64,000 bases of DNA from Synechococcales cyanobacterium 340R_concoct_173_sub. GTDB taxonomy: Bacteria; Cyanobacteriota; Cyanobacteriia; Leptolyngbyales; Leptolyngbyaceae. The stretch lies in contig JANXNM010000391.1 in the NCBI GenBank assembly GCA_025354065.1, positions 1 through 64,000 of the forward strand, written 5' to 3'. Position 1 is the first letter of the stretch. Every line of letters begins with the position of its first letter. The position numbers and the translations under genes are program-made. Shown piece after piece: positions 8,440-17,600 of the stretch. Below the pieces are notes generated by a model, which saw nothing but the letters and a program-made list of their open reading frames with translations, did no database searches and was not told the origin of the DNA.

Positions 8440-8940
8440 ATGACATCAGCAGTAAAGACACGTAAATTTCGACACATTTTTCTTCGGACAGGCATGACAA
8501 TAGTTCTCGGCGGTGTGACTCTTGCGTCTAGAGCTGCGATCGCGACAGCCACTATAGAACCAGAGCGACCATCACCGTCTGGAAAGCTCCGCGTGAGCAA
8601 TCGATCGGAACATCCCATCCGTCTGGCCCTGCGACTTAAAGTAGCAAAGCTTCAGAACAGCAAATACAGCGATAAATATGGCAATAAGTACAGTGAAAAG
8701 TTAGCCCAAGCCTCCTACGAAGCTCCAGCCCATTGGGACTTTTTTGCAGGTGAAGGCAGCGATCGGGGCTTACTAGTTGGGCTGCCTAACCGATCGTTAA
8801 ATTTGACCAAAGGAGACATTGTGGTGGCATTTGCCCAAGACGGCTCTCAACGATATTGGGGCCCCTTTATTGTGGGGGAAGTGAGTGGTCCGACTTGGAA
8901 TGAAACCACTCAGGAATGGAAGCTAATCTTAGATAACTAA
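8440..8940 (+). CDS. Small secreted protein, function unknown
   Basis: From the ATG at 8440, preceded by GAGG at good spacing, the product has 166 residues; an in-frame TTG two codons earlier is an alternative. Residues about 1-38 look like a signal peptide with a basic start (KTRKFRHIFLR) and a hydrophobic core ending in ASRAAIATA. The rest is soluble and beta-rich, with a segment of alternating Tyr/Lys/Asn (KYSDKYGNKYSEK) and then HWDFFAGEGSDRGLLVGLPN and RYWGPFIVGEVSGP. I do not recognise the family. The position between a repeat and a NUDIX gene gives no clue to its role. Confidence 0.6.
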   Translation: MTSAVKTRKFRHIFLRTGMTIVLGGVTLASRAAIATATIEPERPSPSGKLRVSNRSEHPIRLALRLKVAKLQNSKYSDKYGNKYSEKLAQASYEAPAHWDFFAGEGSDRGLLVGLPNRSLNLTKGDIVVAFAQDGSQRYWGPFIVGEVSGPTWNETTQEWKLILDN

Positions 8941-8968
8941 GCCTAGATAACTAAGCCTAGATAACTAG
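8928..8968. repeat. 14-bp tandem repeat spanning two convergent stop codons
   Basis: The 14-mer GCCTAGATAACTAA occurs at 8941-8954 and, with one change, at 8955-8968; the preceding 8928-8940 is a partial copy that encodes the last codons and TAA of the upstream gene. The stop codon of the converging NUDIX gene (8965-8967) lies in the last copy. This looks like local duplication of a gene end. Confidence 0.8.
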
Positions 8969-9414
8969 TCGAGCCGAGGCCGCAGTCCGTAGTGACGATG
9001 ATTGAGATAATCCCGTAAAATCCGATCGTGGTCAAAGCAAAGATTTTTCGGAATTTCCCACACATTCACAACCTTCACAGCCTTGGCATCATCTCCAGCT
9101 TTCGGACTGCCTGTAGATGTTGCAATGTAGACCAAACTCAGGGTATGTTGTCGTTTATCGCGGTTTGGGTCAGAATAAACACCCAACAAATCCACCAGAT
9201 CAACCTCTAAGCCAATTTCTTCCATGGCCTCGCGTTGGGCAGTCTTTTCGGCAGGTTCGCCATAGTCCATAAATCCACCCGGAATCGCCCAACCTAAGGG
9301 TTTGAAGTGACGCTCGATTAAAATAATAGGCCGATCGGGGCGATCGATTAGCTCAACAATAATATCCACCGCAGCATAAGGCGTTTTCAAATTTATCACT
9401 GACACAATCTCCAA
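8965..9414 (-). CDS. NUDIX hydrolase
   Basis: A 149-residue protein with a complete NUDIX box at about residues 46-69: a GG start, the E at the sixth position of the box, then REAMEEIGL, which supplies the metal-binding REUxEExGU core. NUDIX proteins hydrolyse nucleoside diphosphates linked to another group; the GGFMDYGEPAE sequence and length are common among ADP-ribose or nucleotide-sugar pyrophosphatases, but the substrate cannot be fixed. The gene is divergent from hemH (206 bp between starts) and converges on the small secreted-protein gene. Confidence 0.9.
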   Translation of the reverse strand: MEIVSVINLKTPYAAVDIIVELIDRPDRPIILIERHFKPLGWAIPGGFMDYGEPAEKTAQREAMEEIGLEVDLVDLLGVYSDPNRDKRQHTLSLVYIATSTGSPKAGDDAKAVKVVNVWEIPKNLCFDHDRILRDYLNHRHYGLRPRLD

Positions 9415-9620
9415 CTATGAATGGGCAATTCTTTTAATATGTAGCATCTGACCTAGGCTCCCGAGACAAATTTCTCTAGACGGTCATTTCCTGAGTTATA
9501 TTTTTCTTAAGTTCTTGATTTTAATTCTCATCTAGTCAGCTTCAGAATGAATTTTCGTGCGAGTTGTTTGTTAAAATTTACTTAAGAAACTTGCGAATCT
9601 CTAAGGAACGGAAGGCGACT

Positions 9621-10784
9621 ATGAGTCGAACTGGGGTTTTACTGCTGAATTTGGGAGGACCAGACTGTCTAGAAGACGTTCGGCCTTTTCTGTACAACCT
9701 ATTTTCCGATCCGGAGATTATTCGATTGCCTGTACCTTGGCTGCAAAGCCCGCTTGCATGGTTAATCTCCACCCTGCGATATGGAAAATCTCAAGAAAAT
9801 TATAAAAAAATTGGGGGTGGGTCTCCCCTACGCCGAATTACGGATGAGCAGGCAAAAGCACTTGGGACGCTGCTGTGCGATCGGGGCTTAGATGCCAAGA
9901 TCTATGTGGGGATGCGCTACTGGCACCCGTTTACCGAAGAAGCCGTCGCTCTAATTAAGCGTGACAAAATTGACAAGCTCGTTATTTTGCCGCTCTATCC
10001 ACAGTTTTCCATCAGCACCAGTGGCTCTAGTTTCCGCGTTCTCGATCGTATGTGGCAAGCGGATCCAGAGTTGCAGAAGATTCCCTATACCGTGATTCCG
10101 TCCTGGTATGACCATCCCGGTTATCTGACGGCCATGTCGGACCTGATCGCCACCCAAATCGACAGTGTTCCTAATCCTGAAAAAGCCCATGTCTTTTTCA
10201 GCGCCCACGGGGTCCCTGTTAGCTACGTCGAAGAAGCGGGTGATCCCTATCAGCGTGAGATTGAGAATTGCACCAAGCTAATCATGGAACGTCTGGGCCG
10301 ATCGAATGACTACACTCTGGCCTATCAAAGCCGCGTCGGTCCTGTGGAATGGCTCCAGCCCTATACGGATGAGGCGATTAAGGAGCTTGCGGTAAAAGGG
10401 ATTGAAGAACTCGTTGTGGTTCCTATTAGTTTCGTGTCTGAGCATATTGAAACCCTAGAGGAAATCGACCAAGAGTACCGAGAAGTTGCGGAAGAAGCGG
10501 GGATCCATGTGTTTGCTCGAGTTCCTGCGCTGGATACAGATCCGACGTTCATTCAGGCATTGGGCGACTTGGTTCAGAAAGCCATGAGCGATCCTCCGAT
10601 TTCCTTCGGCGAAACCATTACTCCAGCAGAAAACACTAAGCTCTATCCCCAAGAACGTTGGGAATGGGGCATTACGACATCGGCTGAAGTGTGGAATGGT
10701 CGGTTAGCCATGTTGGGGATTTTGGGCTTGATTGCTGAAATTATGGTAGGACAAGGACCACTCCATGCGATCGGATTGCTGTAA
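9621..10784 (+). CDS. hemH: Ferrochelatase with C-terminal chlorophyll a/b-binding-like domain
   Basis: The ATG at 9621, preceded by GGAAGG, gives a 387-residue protein, the normal cyanobacterial size; the open frame extends upstream but without homology. The N-terminal [15 protein letters not shown] and the catalytic [11 protein letters not shown] and [12 protein letters not shown] motifs identify ferrochelatase, which inserts Fe2+ into protoporphyrin IX at the end of haem synthesis. After about residue 345 a proline/linker region leads to [19 protein letters not shown], a single membrane helix with the E--N-R-AM-G chlorophyll-binding motif of the light-harvesting/HLIP family. This tail is typical of cyanobacterial and plastid enzymes, anchors them to thylakoids and is thought to link haem synthesis to chlorophyll supply. 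The gene is monocistronic in appearance. Confidence 0.97.
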   Translation: MSRTGVLLLNLGGPDCLEDVRPFLYNLFSDPEIIRLPVPWLQSPLAWLISTLRYGKSQENYKKIGGGSPLRRITDEQAKALGTLLCDRGLDAKIYVGMRYWHPFTEEAVALIKRDKIDKLVILPLYPQFSISTSGSSFRVLDRMWQADPELQKIPYTVIPSWYDHPGYLTAMSDLIATQIDSVPNPEKAHVFFSAHGVPVSYVEEAGDPYQREIENCTKLIMERLGRSNDYTLAYQSRVGPVEWLQPYTDEAIKELAVKGIEELVVVPISFVSEHIETLEEIDQEYREVAEEAGIHVFARVPALDTDPTFIQALGDLVQKAMSDPPISFGETITPAENTKLYPQERWEWGITTSAEVWNGRLAMLGILGLIAEIMVGQGPLHAIGLL

Positions 10785-10826
10785 TTCTTTTAAGTCTAAA
10801 TTAATTCTAAATTAATAAAATGAAGG

Positions 10827-10852
10827 CGATCGGTGAATTAATTTGCCGATCG
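10827..10852. terminator. Possible hairpin after hemH
   Basis: CGATCGG (10827-10833) and CCGATCG (10846-10852) form a perfect 7-bp stem with a 12-base AT-rich loop, 43 bp after the hemH stop. No T-run follows, and the stem is built from the HIP1 core, so the hairpin may be incidental. The rest of the 273-bp gap to the next gene shows nothing recognisable. Confidence 0.25.
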
Positions 10853-11057
10853 TTACTTATGTCCAGTAGTTTGGATGAGTAATGATTTTGATGAGCCGCT
10901 GAATTACTCAAGCGATCGTGGAAGATTTATCTTAGGTGCGTGCTGATTCGATATTTGAGCAATACCCAATGAGTCTGCTTTGGTAATTCGATACTTAGCA
11001 ATTAAGTAAGAGCGGTGTCTTAGAATGAGAGAAGTCGTTCGCAACGGTTGATTTGTT

Positions 11058-11978
11058 ATGTATAACTTTATCCCATCTTTGCCTTCACGCGATCGGTTGC
11101 CGACGATGTACGAGTTGCCGAGCGAAGATCCTCAGGAGCCTGGTTTGCCTGACACATTTCATCCTGCACAGTCGCAACTCTTGCAGGATACCTTTCAGAC
11201 TGATGTGGTACCGATGGAGAATACCTTTATTGGTATGGATCTCAATCTCTATTATGATTCCCGTAATCCTCGTTGGCATAAGCGCCCTGATTGGTTCGTG
11301 AGCTTAGGAGTTGCGTCATCGGGTCTTCAAGAGAACATGCGCTGGAGTTATGTGATTTGGGAAGAGAGTGTCTCGCCGTTTTTGGTGGTGGAGTTGTTAT
11401 CCCCAGGTACGGAAGATGAAGACCTGGGGAATACATTGCGGATGGTGGATAAGCCTCCGACGAAGTGGCAAGTTTATGAACAGATTCTGCGAGTCCCTTA
11501 CTATGTGATTTTCGATCGTTATGTGAATCAGCTTCGTGTTTTTAAGCTGATGGGCCTTCGCTATGAGGAGATGGTGATTTCAGAGGAAAGGTTCTGGTTG
11601 GAGGAGATTGGTCTTGGAGTTGGAGTTTGGGAAGGAGTCTATCAGGGGACTTTTGGTAAATGGTTGCGTTGGTATGATGACAAGAATAGTTGGGTTCCAA
11701 CCCCTCAAGAAGCTTCTAAGTCTGCGCGATTGCGGGCTGAGTCTGAACGATCGAGGGCTGAGTCTGAACGATCGCGAGCTGAGTCTGAACGATCGAGGGC
11801 TGAGTCTGAACGATCGAGGGCTGAGTCTGAACAATTGCGAGCAGAACAGGCAGAGACTGAGTTAGAGTCTGAACGATCGCGCGCTGAAGAGGCGGAATTG
11901 GATCTAGCACAGGAACGATCGCGATCATTGCGGTTATTGGAAAAGCTGCGATCGTTGGGGATTGAGCCGGAGTCTTAA
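11058..11978 (+). CDS. Uma2-family (DUF820) putative endonuclease with heptad-repeat tail
   Basis: A 306-residue protein. Residues about 20-200 match the Uma2/DUF820 family, which has a restriction-endonuclease-like fold: DTFQTDVVPMENTFIGMDLN, RPDWFVSLGV, PFLVVELLSPGTEDED, KWQVYEQILRVPYYVIFDRY. The D in PDW, the E of VELLSP and the later residues would supply the metal site. These genes are greatly amplified in cyanobacteria and their physiological role is unclear. The C-terminal 80 residues are a charged coiled coil with five exact 7-residue units (AESERSR type) encoded by 21-bp tandem DNA repeats at 11736-11840. The stop codon overlaps the end of the convergent tlyA gene by 4 bp. Confidence 0.85.
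   Translation: MYNFIPSLPSRDRLPTMYELPSEDPQEPGLPDTFHPAQSQLLQDTFQTDVVPMENTFIGMDLNLYYDSRNPRWHKRPDWFVSLGVASSGLQENMRWSYVIWEESVSPFLVVELLSPGTEDEDLGNTLRMVDKPPTKWQVYEQILRVPYYVIFDRYVNQLRVFKLMGLRYEEMVISEERFWLEEIGLGVGVWEGVYQGTFGKWLRWYDDKNSWVPTPQEASKSARLRAESERSRAESERSRAESERSRAESERSRAESEQLRAEQAETELESERSRAEEAELDLAQERSRSLRLLEKLRSLGIEPES
11736..11840 (+). repeat. Five 21-bp tandem repeats inside the Uma2-family gene
   Basis: Units begin at 11736, 11757, 11778, 11799 and 11820; the first four are nearly identical and the fifth is diverged. Each starts GCTGAGTCTGAAC and codes seven residues, so copy changes keep the frame and extend or shorten a coiled coil by one heptad pair of turns. Confidence 0.9.
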
Positions 11979-12829
11979 GGGCCAGCCGTGAAACTCGTAT
12001 CAGTAGGTTGGGAAGGGGTGACGATCGCAAATCTAGCCGTTTCTGCAATCTTGACCAACTCGTCCAAACCGGGCACGACAATCCCTTCTGCCTGACTCAA
12101 CCAAAGCAAATATTCAATATTGCCTGCCGGACCTGTAATCGGCGACCAGGTTAAGCCTTGATAGTTCCAGCCCATATCTAGTCCCGCTGTCAACACCCGA
12201 TCGATCGCCCAAGCCTGATCTGCCGGATTGCGCACCACACCCTTTGCCCCAATCCGATCGCGCCCAACTTCAAACTGCGGCTTTACCAATAGCAACACCT
12301 CACGGGAATTCACCAATAGCCGATGAATCGCAGGCATCACCTTCACCAACGAAATAAACGACACATCCACCACACCCAAATCTGGCCGCAGGTCTGATTC
12401 AGAATATAGGTCTTCAGGCTGAAGAGTGCGAATATTAGTCCGCTCCCGAATCACGACCCGATCGTCACTTTGCAACTTCCAAGCCACCTGTCCATAGCCC
12501 ACATCCACCCCATAAATCCGGCTAGCCCCGCACTGCAACAAACAATCCGTAAAGCCTCCCGTCGAAATGCCGCCATCGAGACAAACGCGACCCGTTACGT
12601 CAATACCAAATGTTTCCAGCGCCTTAATCAGCTTCTCGCCGCCTCTTGAGACAAACCGCGATCGGGCTTTCATTTCCACGATCGCCCCGACATCCACCGC
12701 CGTCCCCACCTTATCCACCAGCGTATGATTAACTCGTACTTCCCCGGCTTGAATCAGTCGTTGGGCTTGTTGAAGCGAGTCACATAGCCCCCGATCGAAG
12801 AGCAATTGATCCAGACGTTGCTTGGCCAT
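11975..12829 (-). CDS. tlyA: TlyA-family rRNA 2'-O-methyltransferase
   Basis: A 284-residue protein. Residues 1-65 form an S4 RNA-binding domain (KQRLDQLLFDRGLCDSLQQA, AGEVRVN). Residues about 80-250 form an FtsJ-like methyltransferase with the SAM-binding GGISTGGFTDCLLQ motif, VDVSFISL and LLLVKPQFE. The family, once named haemolysin, methylates ribose of cytidines in rRNA (both subunits in mycobacteria; some members act on 16S only). The upstream divergent MFS gene begins 171 bp away. The 3' end overlaps the convergent Uma2-family gene by 4 bp, so read-through antisense RNA is expected. Confidence 0.9.
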   Translation of the reverse strand: MAKQRLDQLLFDRGLCDSLQQAQRLIQAGEVRVNHTLVDKVGTAVDVGAIVEMKARSRFVSRGGEKLIKALETFGIDVTGRVCLDGGISTGGFTDCLLQCGASRIYGVDVGYGQVAWKLQSDDRVVIRERTNIRTLQPEDLYSESDLRPDLGVVDVSFISLVKVMPAIHRLLVNSREVLLLVKPQFEVGRDRIGAKGVVRNPADQAWAIDRVLTAGLDMGWNYQGLTWSPITGPAGNIEYLLWLSQAEGIVVPGLDELVKIAETARFAIVTPSQPTDTSFTAGP

Positions 12830-12877
12830 AGCTTAAAAGTCACGATCGGGGAACCCGCGCCTACAATTACAGTCTTG

Positions 12878-12920
12878 CGATTATAAACCCCAGAAATTGG
12901 GTTTTGCCGGGAAATGCTAG
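12878..12920. other. Inverted repeat between tlyA and the MFS gene
   Basis: Within the divergent 171-bp gap the sequence AAACCCCAGAAATTGGGTTT around 12885-12905 is a near-perfect inverted repeat (AAACCC / GGGTTT). It may be an operator or a remnant repeat; nothing else is recognised in the gap. Confidence 0.35.
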
Positions 12921-13000
12921 ACTGTCTCTCAGCAGGTTTATCGTAATCATGAGGGTAAAAGGCCAACATTATCCCGACAGTATTCAAATAAAACTCCAAA

Positions 13001-14368
13001 ATGAAAGCAAATAATTTCTTTACGAGCCTAAGTAATCCGATCTTTCGACGGCTGTATGCAGCGCAAACGATTAGTCTGCTTGGGGACGCACTAACTTGGC
13101 TGGGTTTGGCATTATTAGCATTTGAATTGGCGGGAAGATCTTCACCTGTCGTACTCGCAGGCGCATTGACGCTCAGGGTAACGGCGTTTGTTTTGCTGTC
13201 ACCATTGGCGGGCGTTGTCGCAGATAGATTCGATCGGAAGTCGATTCTGATGATGACTCACTTTGGACGAATGCTCTTAGTGTGTCTACTTCCCTTTGTC
13301 CGCGAAATCTGGCAAATCTATGCCCTCGTATTGGGCTTAAATATTTTCAATGCCTTTTTTACTCCCACTTATCAGGCGACGATTCCGTTGGTCACAGGGA
13401 AGGCTGATTATCCGCAAGCGATCGCGTTATCCAGCAGCACTTCTCAGATTTTAGGCGTATTTGGCTCTGGGATTGCCGGAGCATTGGCATTATTTATCGG
13501 TGCTAGAAATCTGTTTTTCTGGGATGGTGCAAGCTTTCTAGTGGCCGCGATCCTCATTGGCTCTCTCCCTGGAAATTTACGGGTAGAGGGTGCTTCAGGG
13601 GATAAATCGATCGGGCAAATTTTGTCGGATATTCAATCTGGCACCACTAGGCTCTGGACTGATGCACCGATTCGGTATGGCTTGATAATCCAGTTGGTCG
13701 CGTCGATCTCTGGTGCCCAGATTTTGGTAAATACAGTCGGCTATGTTCAAGGAACACTGCAACAGACAGCGGTACAGTACGGTTGGGTGATGATGGGGTT
13801 TGGGCTAGGTGCAGCTTTTGGCACATTAGCTCTAGGTGCTTATCCGCACTATCGATCGAAAGTAATTACGCTATTCAGCGGTGGATTGCTGATCGTCGCG
13901 GCATTACTTCCCGCTAATTATGTCGGGCTAGCTCCATTAATTCTCCTGTGGACGATCGGTGGATGCGGGCAAAGTTTGCTCAATCTATCGATGCAGACCT
14001 TAATTGCCGATCGGACCCCCATCAACATTCAAGGGCGTGTTTACGGAGCACATTTCGCTTGGAGTCATCTCTGGTGGGCAGGGGCTTATCCTTTGGCGGG
14101 GTGGTTAGGAACTGCTTTTCCTCAGCAAACTTTTCTGTATGGTAGTTTCATCGGTATGGCCTTACTATCGATCGCTCATTTGCTGCTCTCGCCCGATCGA
14201 TTTATCCATACTCATGGGGAAGTTTTGCATAGTCACGCCTATCAGCATGGTCCCGACGATCGGCACGTAGATCTAACAGTAGTCGAAACCAAGAAGGAAC
14301 ATCAACATGCACAGTTCAGTCATCTTCACTCCTATACTGACATCAGCCACGATCATCACAATCCCTAA
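13001..14368 (+). CDS. MFS exporter with histidine-rich cytoplasmic tail
   Basis: A 455-residue protein with about 12 membrane segments in residues 15-395. The N-terminal FRRLYAAQTISLLGDALTWLGLALLAFEL and the GVVADRFDRKSIL loop are typical of the EntS/MFS_3-type drug or siderophore exporter group. The last 55 residues form a hydrophilic tail rich in His (THGEVLHSHAYQHGPDDRHV and further HQHAQFSHLHSYTDISHDHH), about 14 His in all. Such tails bind divalent metals, so I infer export of, or regulation by, Ni, Co or Zn. The family alone would not predict this. No metal-responsive regulator is adjacent. Confidence 0.85.
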   Translation: MKANNFFTSLSNPIFRRLYAAQTISLLGDALTWLGLALLAFELAGRSSPVVLAGALTLRVTAFVLLSPLAGVVADRFDRKSILMMTHFGRMLLVCLLPFVREIWQIYALVLGLNIFNAFFTPTYQATIPLVTGKADYPQAIALSSSTSQILGVFGSGIAGALALFIGARNLFFWDGASFLVAAILIGSLPGNLRVEGASGDKSIGQILSDIQSGTTRLWTDAPIRYGLIIQLVASISGAQILVNTVGYVQGTLQQTAVQYGWVMMGFGLGAAFGTLALGAYPHYRSKVITLFSGGLLIVAALLPANYVGLAPLILLWTIGGCGQSLLNLSMQTLIADRTPINIQGRVYGAHFAWSHLWWAGAYPLAGWLGTAFPQQTFLYGSFIGMALLSIAHLLLSPDRFIHTHGEVLHSHAYQHGPDDRHVDLTVVETKKEHQHAQFSHLHSYTDISHDHHNP

Positions 14369-14656
14369 AATCTCGATGTAACGCCAACATAACCAATGCT
14401 CCGCGCTTCAATCTAAAGTATTAGATATTGCAATCCCATTGCGCTGTTTTTATTGTAGATATTAAATTATTCCTCTAATTATTGATGCTGAGTACTAGTC
14501 GGAAAACAATTGGTATGGTAACTATTTAAGAGGCTTATGTATAAAATTTAGTGGTCACATTTAGAAATTAGTAATCCAATTTACTAATTCTTATTTACGA
14601 TCACCTGCGGCTAGCCTATCCAGACCTAAGACATCCCTCATCCGTATCGGCACTTT

Positions 14657-17600
14657 ATGAACCCGGAACCCACTCCCACGCCGCGCAGAAATACGTTCTG
14701 GAAAAGGGCTGCCTTACCTCTCGGAGTTTTGACAATAGCTGGCATCGGTGGCACATTATGGGCCACAAAGTATATCTACGAAGACATCGTACCGATCGTT
14801 GAAACCTCTTTAGAAAAAGAACTTAATCGTCCGGTCAAGCTGGGCAAAGTGCAGGGATTTAGCTTAGGCAGTCTGCGCCTTGGCAAGTCTGAGATTCCGG
14901 CGACTGCAACCGATAGTGACCATGTGGAAATCGAAGCGATCGATGTGAGCTTCAATCTTTGGGAATCGTTTCAGAAAAAGAAGTTGAAAATTAAGCTTAA
15001 TCTGCTTAATCCTGTTGCTTTTATTGAAGAAGACAAGCCGGGTGTTTGGATTGGGACGGAGATCACCCCTCAAAAAGAGGATGACCCGAATGCTGGGGAC
15101 GTGGACGTGGCAGAAATCAAGCTCTCTAATGCGACCATAGAACTACTGCCGATCGCTAAAGAAAAACAACCGCGTCGCAGTGTCAAATATCAAAAGGTTA
15201 ATACCACGGTCCAGATGTTTGATCGGGGAAAACAGCTTAAAATAGATTCCGAAGGCGAAAGCGCAGTCCAAGGCAGTTTTAAGGTAAACGCTGAAATTTG
15301 GAATCGGACGATTAATGCCAAAGCTGATGCGGAACCCACAACCGACAAACTGACGGATAAACCGATCGCAGGCAAACCCGCCACACTGCGCCTCGACATC
15401 AACGGCGAAGTTCGCACCGAAAAAATGTTACTTAGCGAGTTCGATCGTTTAGCCCGTCTCCCCGTGAATGTGGAATCTGGCGAACTCAATAGCAACCTAA
15501 CTCTTCAGATCCGGGCCGACGAAAAATATCCGTCTCTTAGAGGCACCGCTACGTTCCGAGATATTTCGGGGAAGGTTCCTGGCGTTGCCTATGGTGTGAG
15601 TAAAGTGGAGGGTGATTTGCGATTTGAAGGCCGACAAATTGTTTTAGAAAAATCTAAAGCTGTTATCGCTAAAGAAATCACGGTGCAAACTATAGGCAAA
15701 ATCGATTTTGAAAAAGGATTAGATTTAACCAGCAAAACTGGGTCCATTGAAATTCCAAAGCTGCTAAAAACCTTCGACATCAAAACGCCAAGTACGATCG
15801 CAGGCGCAATTCTCAGCGAAGTTAAGATCACAGGCCCGATCGAAACCCCCGGTATCAGCGGTCAAGTTAAAAACACAAAAGTGATTACGATCGCTGCGCC
15901 AGAGTCTGACAAACCCCAACCCGATATTCGTTTAACTAGCCTCCAAACCCGATTTAAAATCGATTTAAAATCGAAAAAACTTGGGATCACGGATCTTTTG
16001 GTACTACCTGAACTCGGCGGTAGCATTACAGGTGCCGGAACGATTGCCCTGGCCAAACCCGAATCAATTGATTTGCAATTGCAAGCCACTGGGTTCGACG
16101 GAGACAAAATTGCAAAACTCTACAATGGCGGCGCAGCGCTTCCGGTGGCGATCGGAACCTTGTCCGCAAATATCATGGTTTCCGGTTCCCCGACTAATCC
16201 TGAAACGTTGGTTGCTTGGAATGCACCGGGCGCTAAATATCCGGCTAGCGGGGAAATTGCGATCGTTGGCGAGACTATCACACTGCGGAACACTATTGCT
16301 CAAGTCGAAGGCGGTACAGCGCGGATTAATGGCACGGTGGTTAATGGCCTGCTAGCCCTAAATGTCAAAACCGATGGCATTCCCCTCAAACCGTTTTCCC
16401 CCGAACTTCGAGGTAATTTCAGCAGCGATCTGAATGTAACGGGGACGATCGCAAATCTGAGTCCTGAAACTGTTCGGGTGAGTGGTTCGACTCAATTATC
16501 TGAAGGGGTTGCGGTTATTAATGATCCGATCGTGGCCCAAATTGAATGGACGGGAAAACAACTCAACATCAAAGAAGCCACGGCTCCCGGACTGTCGGTG
16601 AATGGCAGCATTTTCGCGAGTTTGGGTGAAAAACCTGAAGTCACGGGCCTTGATTTGAATGTCAAAACTGAAGGTCTCGCGCTTGCCTCACTGCCCACGC
16701 AATTGCCCAAGGACGTGCGACTTTCTGGCACCACCGACTTCGACGGGAAAGTTACGGGAACGCCCACTAGCCCAATGGTTCAAGGGAACCTAGCGTTGAA
16801 TGCATTACAAGTTAATGATTTGAAATTTGATCCCCTGCGCGGCACCGTTTTTTACGCTAGCAATCAAGGCGTAGACCTGAATCTAGCGGGCCGCCAGGAT
16901 CGGATTTCGGCCAAACTCGATCGTGATTTCCAACCGATTTTTGTAAATCTTCAGCGGGGTGACGGAACCATTGATGCGGTGCGATCGGGGAATGGATTTA
17001 ATGTGGCGATGCGTCGGCTTGACTTGGCTGAATTGAATGGATTTGGCCTAGAAAAACCCCTCACCCAACTTCTGGCGCAAACCGGAGCCGCTGATGAAAT
17101 TGGGTCGCCAACCCTCGGCGGGCAACTGAATGGAAACCTCTCGCTGAATTTAAAATCACAACACCTCCAAGCGGGAACTATTCAAATCGATCGTCTCCGT
17201 CTTGGTAACTTCCGCGCCGCCAGTCTCACCGCTGTCCTGAACAATGCAAGCGCGCAATCCTTAGCTAGCGCAAATGTGGTGATGCTCCAGCCCGAACTCA
17301 ATAGTAAATTCAATGCCCAAAGCATTCGAGCCAACATTCAAAACGTCAACCTCGCCAGTGGTGCAATCTCAGGAGCCACCATTGAAGTCAATGCGCCTCA
17401 AGCGATCGGGTTCACGGCGTTGCAAATCCAGGCCAACCTCGGTGCAGGGAATCTAAAAACAGGTCAAAACGGCACCGTCACTGTGACACAACCCAAAGTC
17501 GGTCTAGGTCAAGCAGAAGATTTCAAAGCAGCCTTCTTTGTGTCCAGTACGCAGTTCAATCTCCAGAAAAGTACCTTACGCTTGCCATTGGTGGACGATC

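Noticed and set aside
9564..9620. Longer ferrochelatase start 19 codons upstream
   Set aside because: Ferrochelatase homology begins at [15 protein letters not shown] and the ATG at 9621 has its own ribosome-binding site.
11580..12081. Minus-strand and other-frame reading frames over the Uma2 repeat (SFRLSPR and IVQTQPS repeats)
   Set aside because: They are produced by the 21-bp repeats being open in several frames; the plus-strand gene has the family homology.
12840..12960. tRNA-like or riboswitch-like fold between tlyA and the MFS gene
   Set aside because: The AAACCC/GGGTTT hairpin is real, but no cloverleaf, anticodon arm or T-loop sequence could be fitted.
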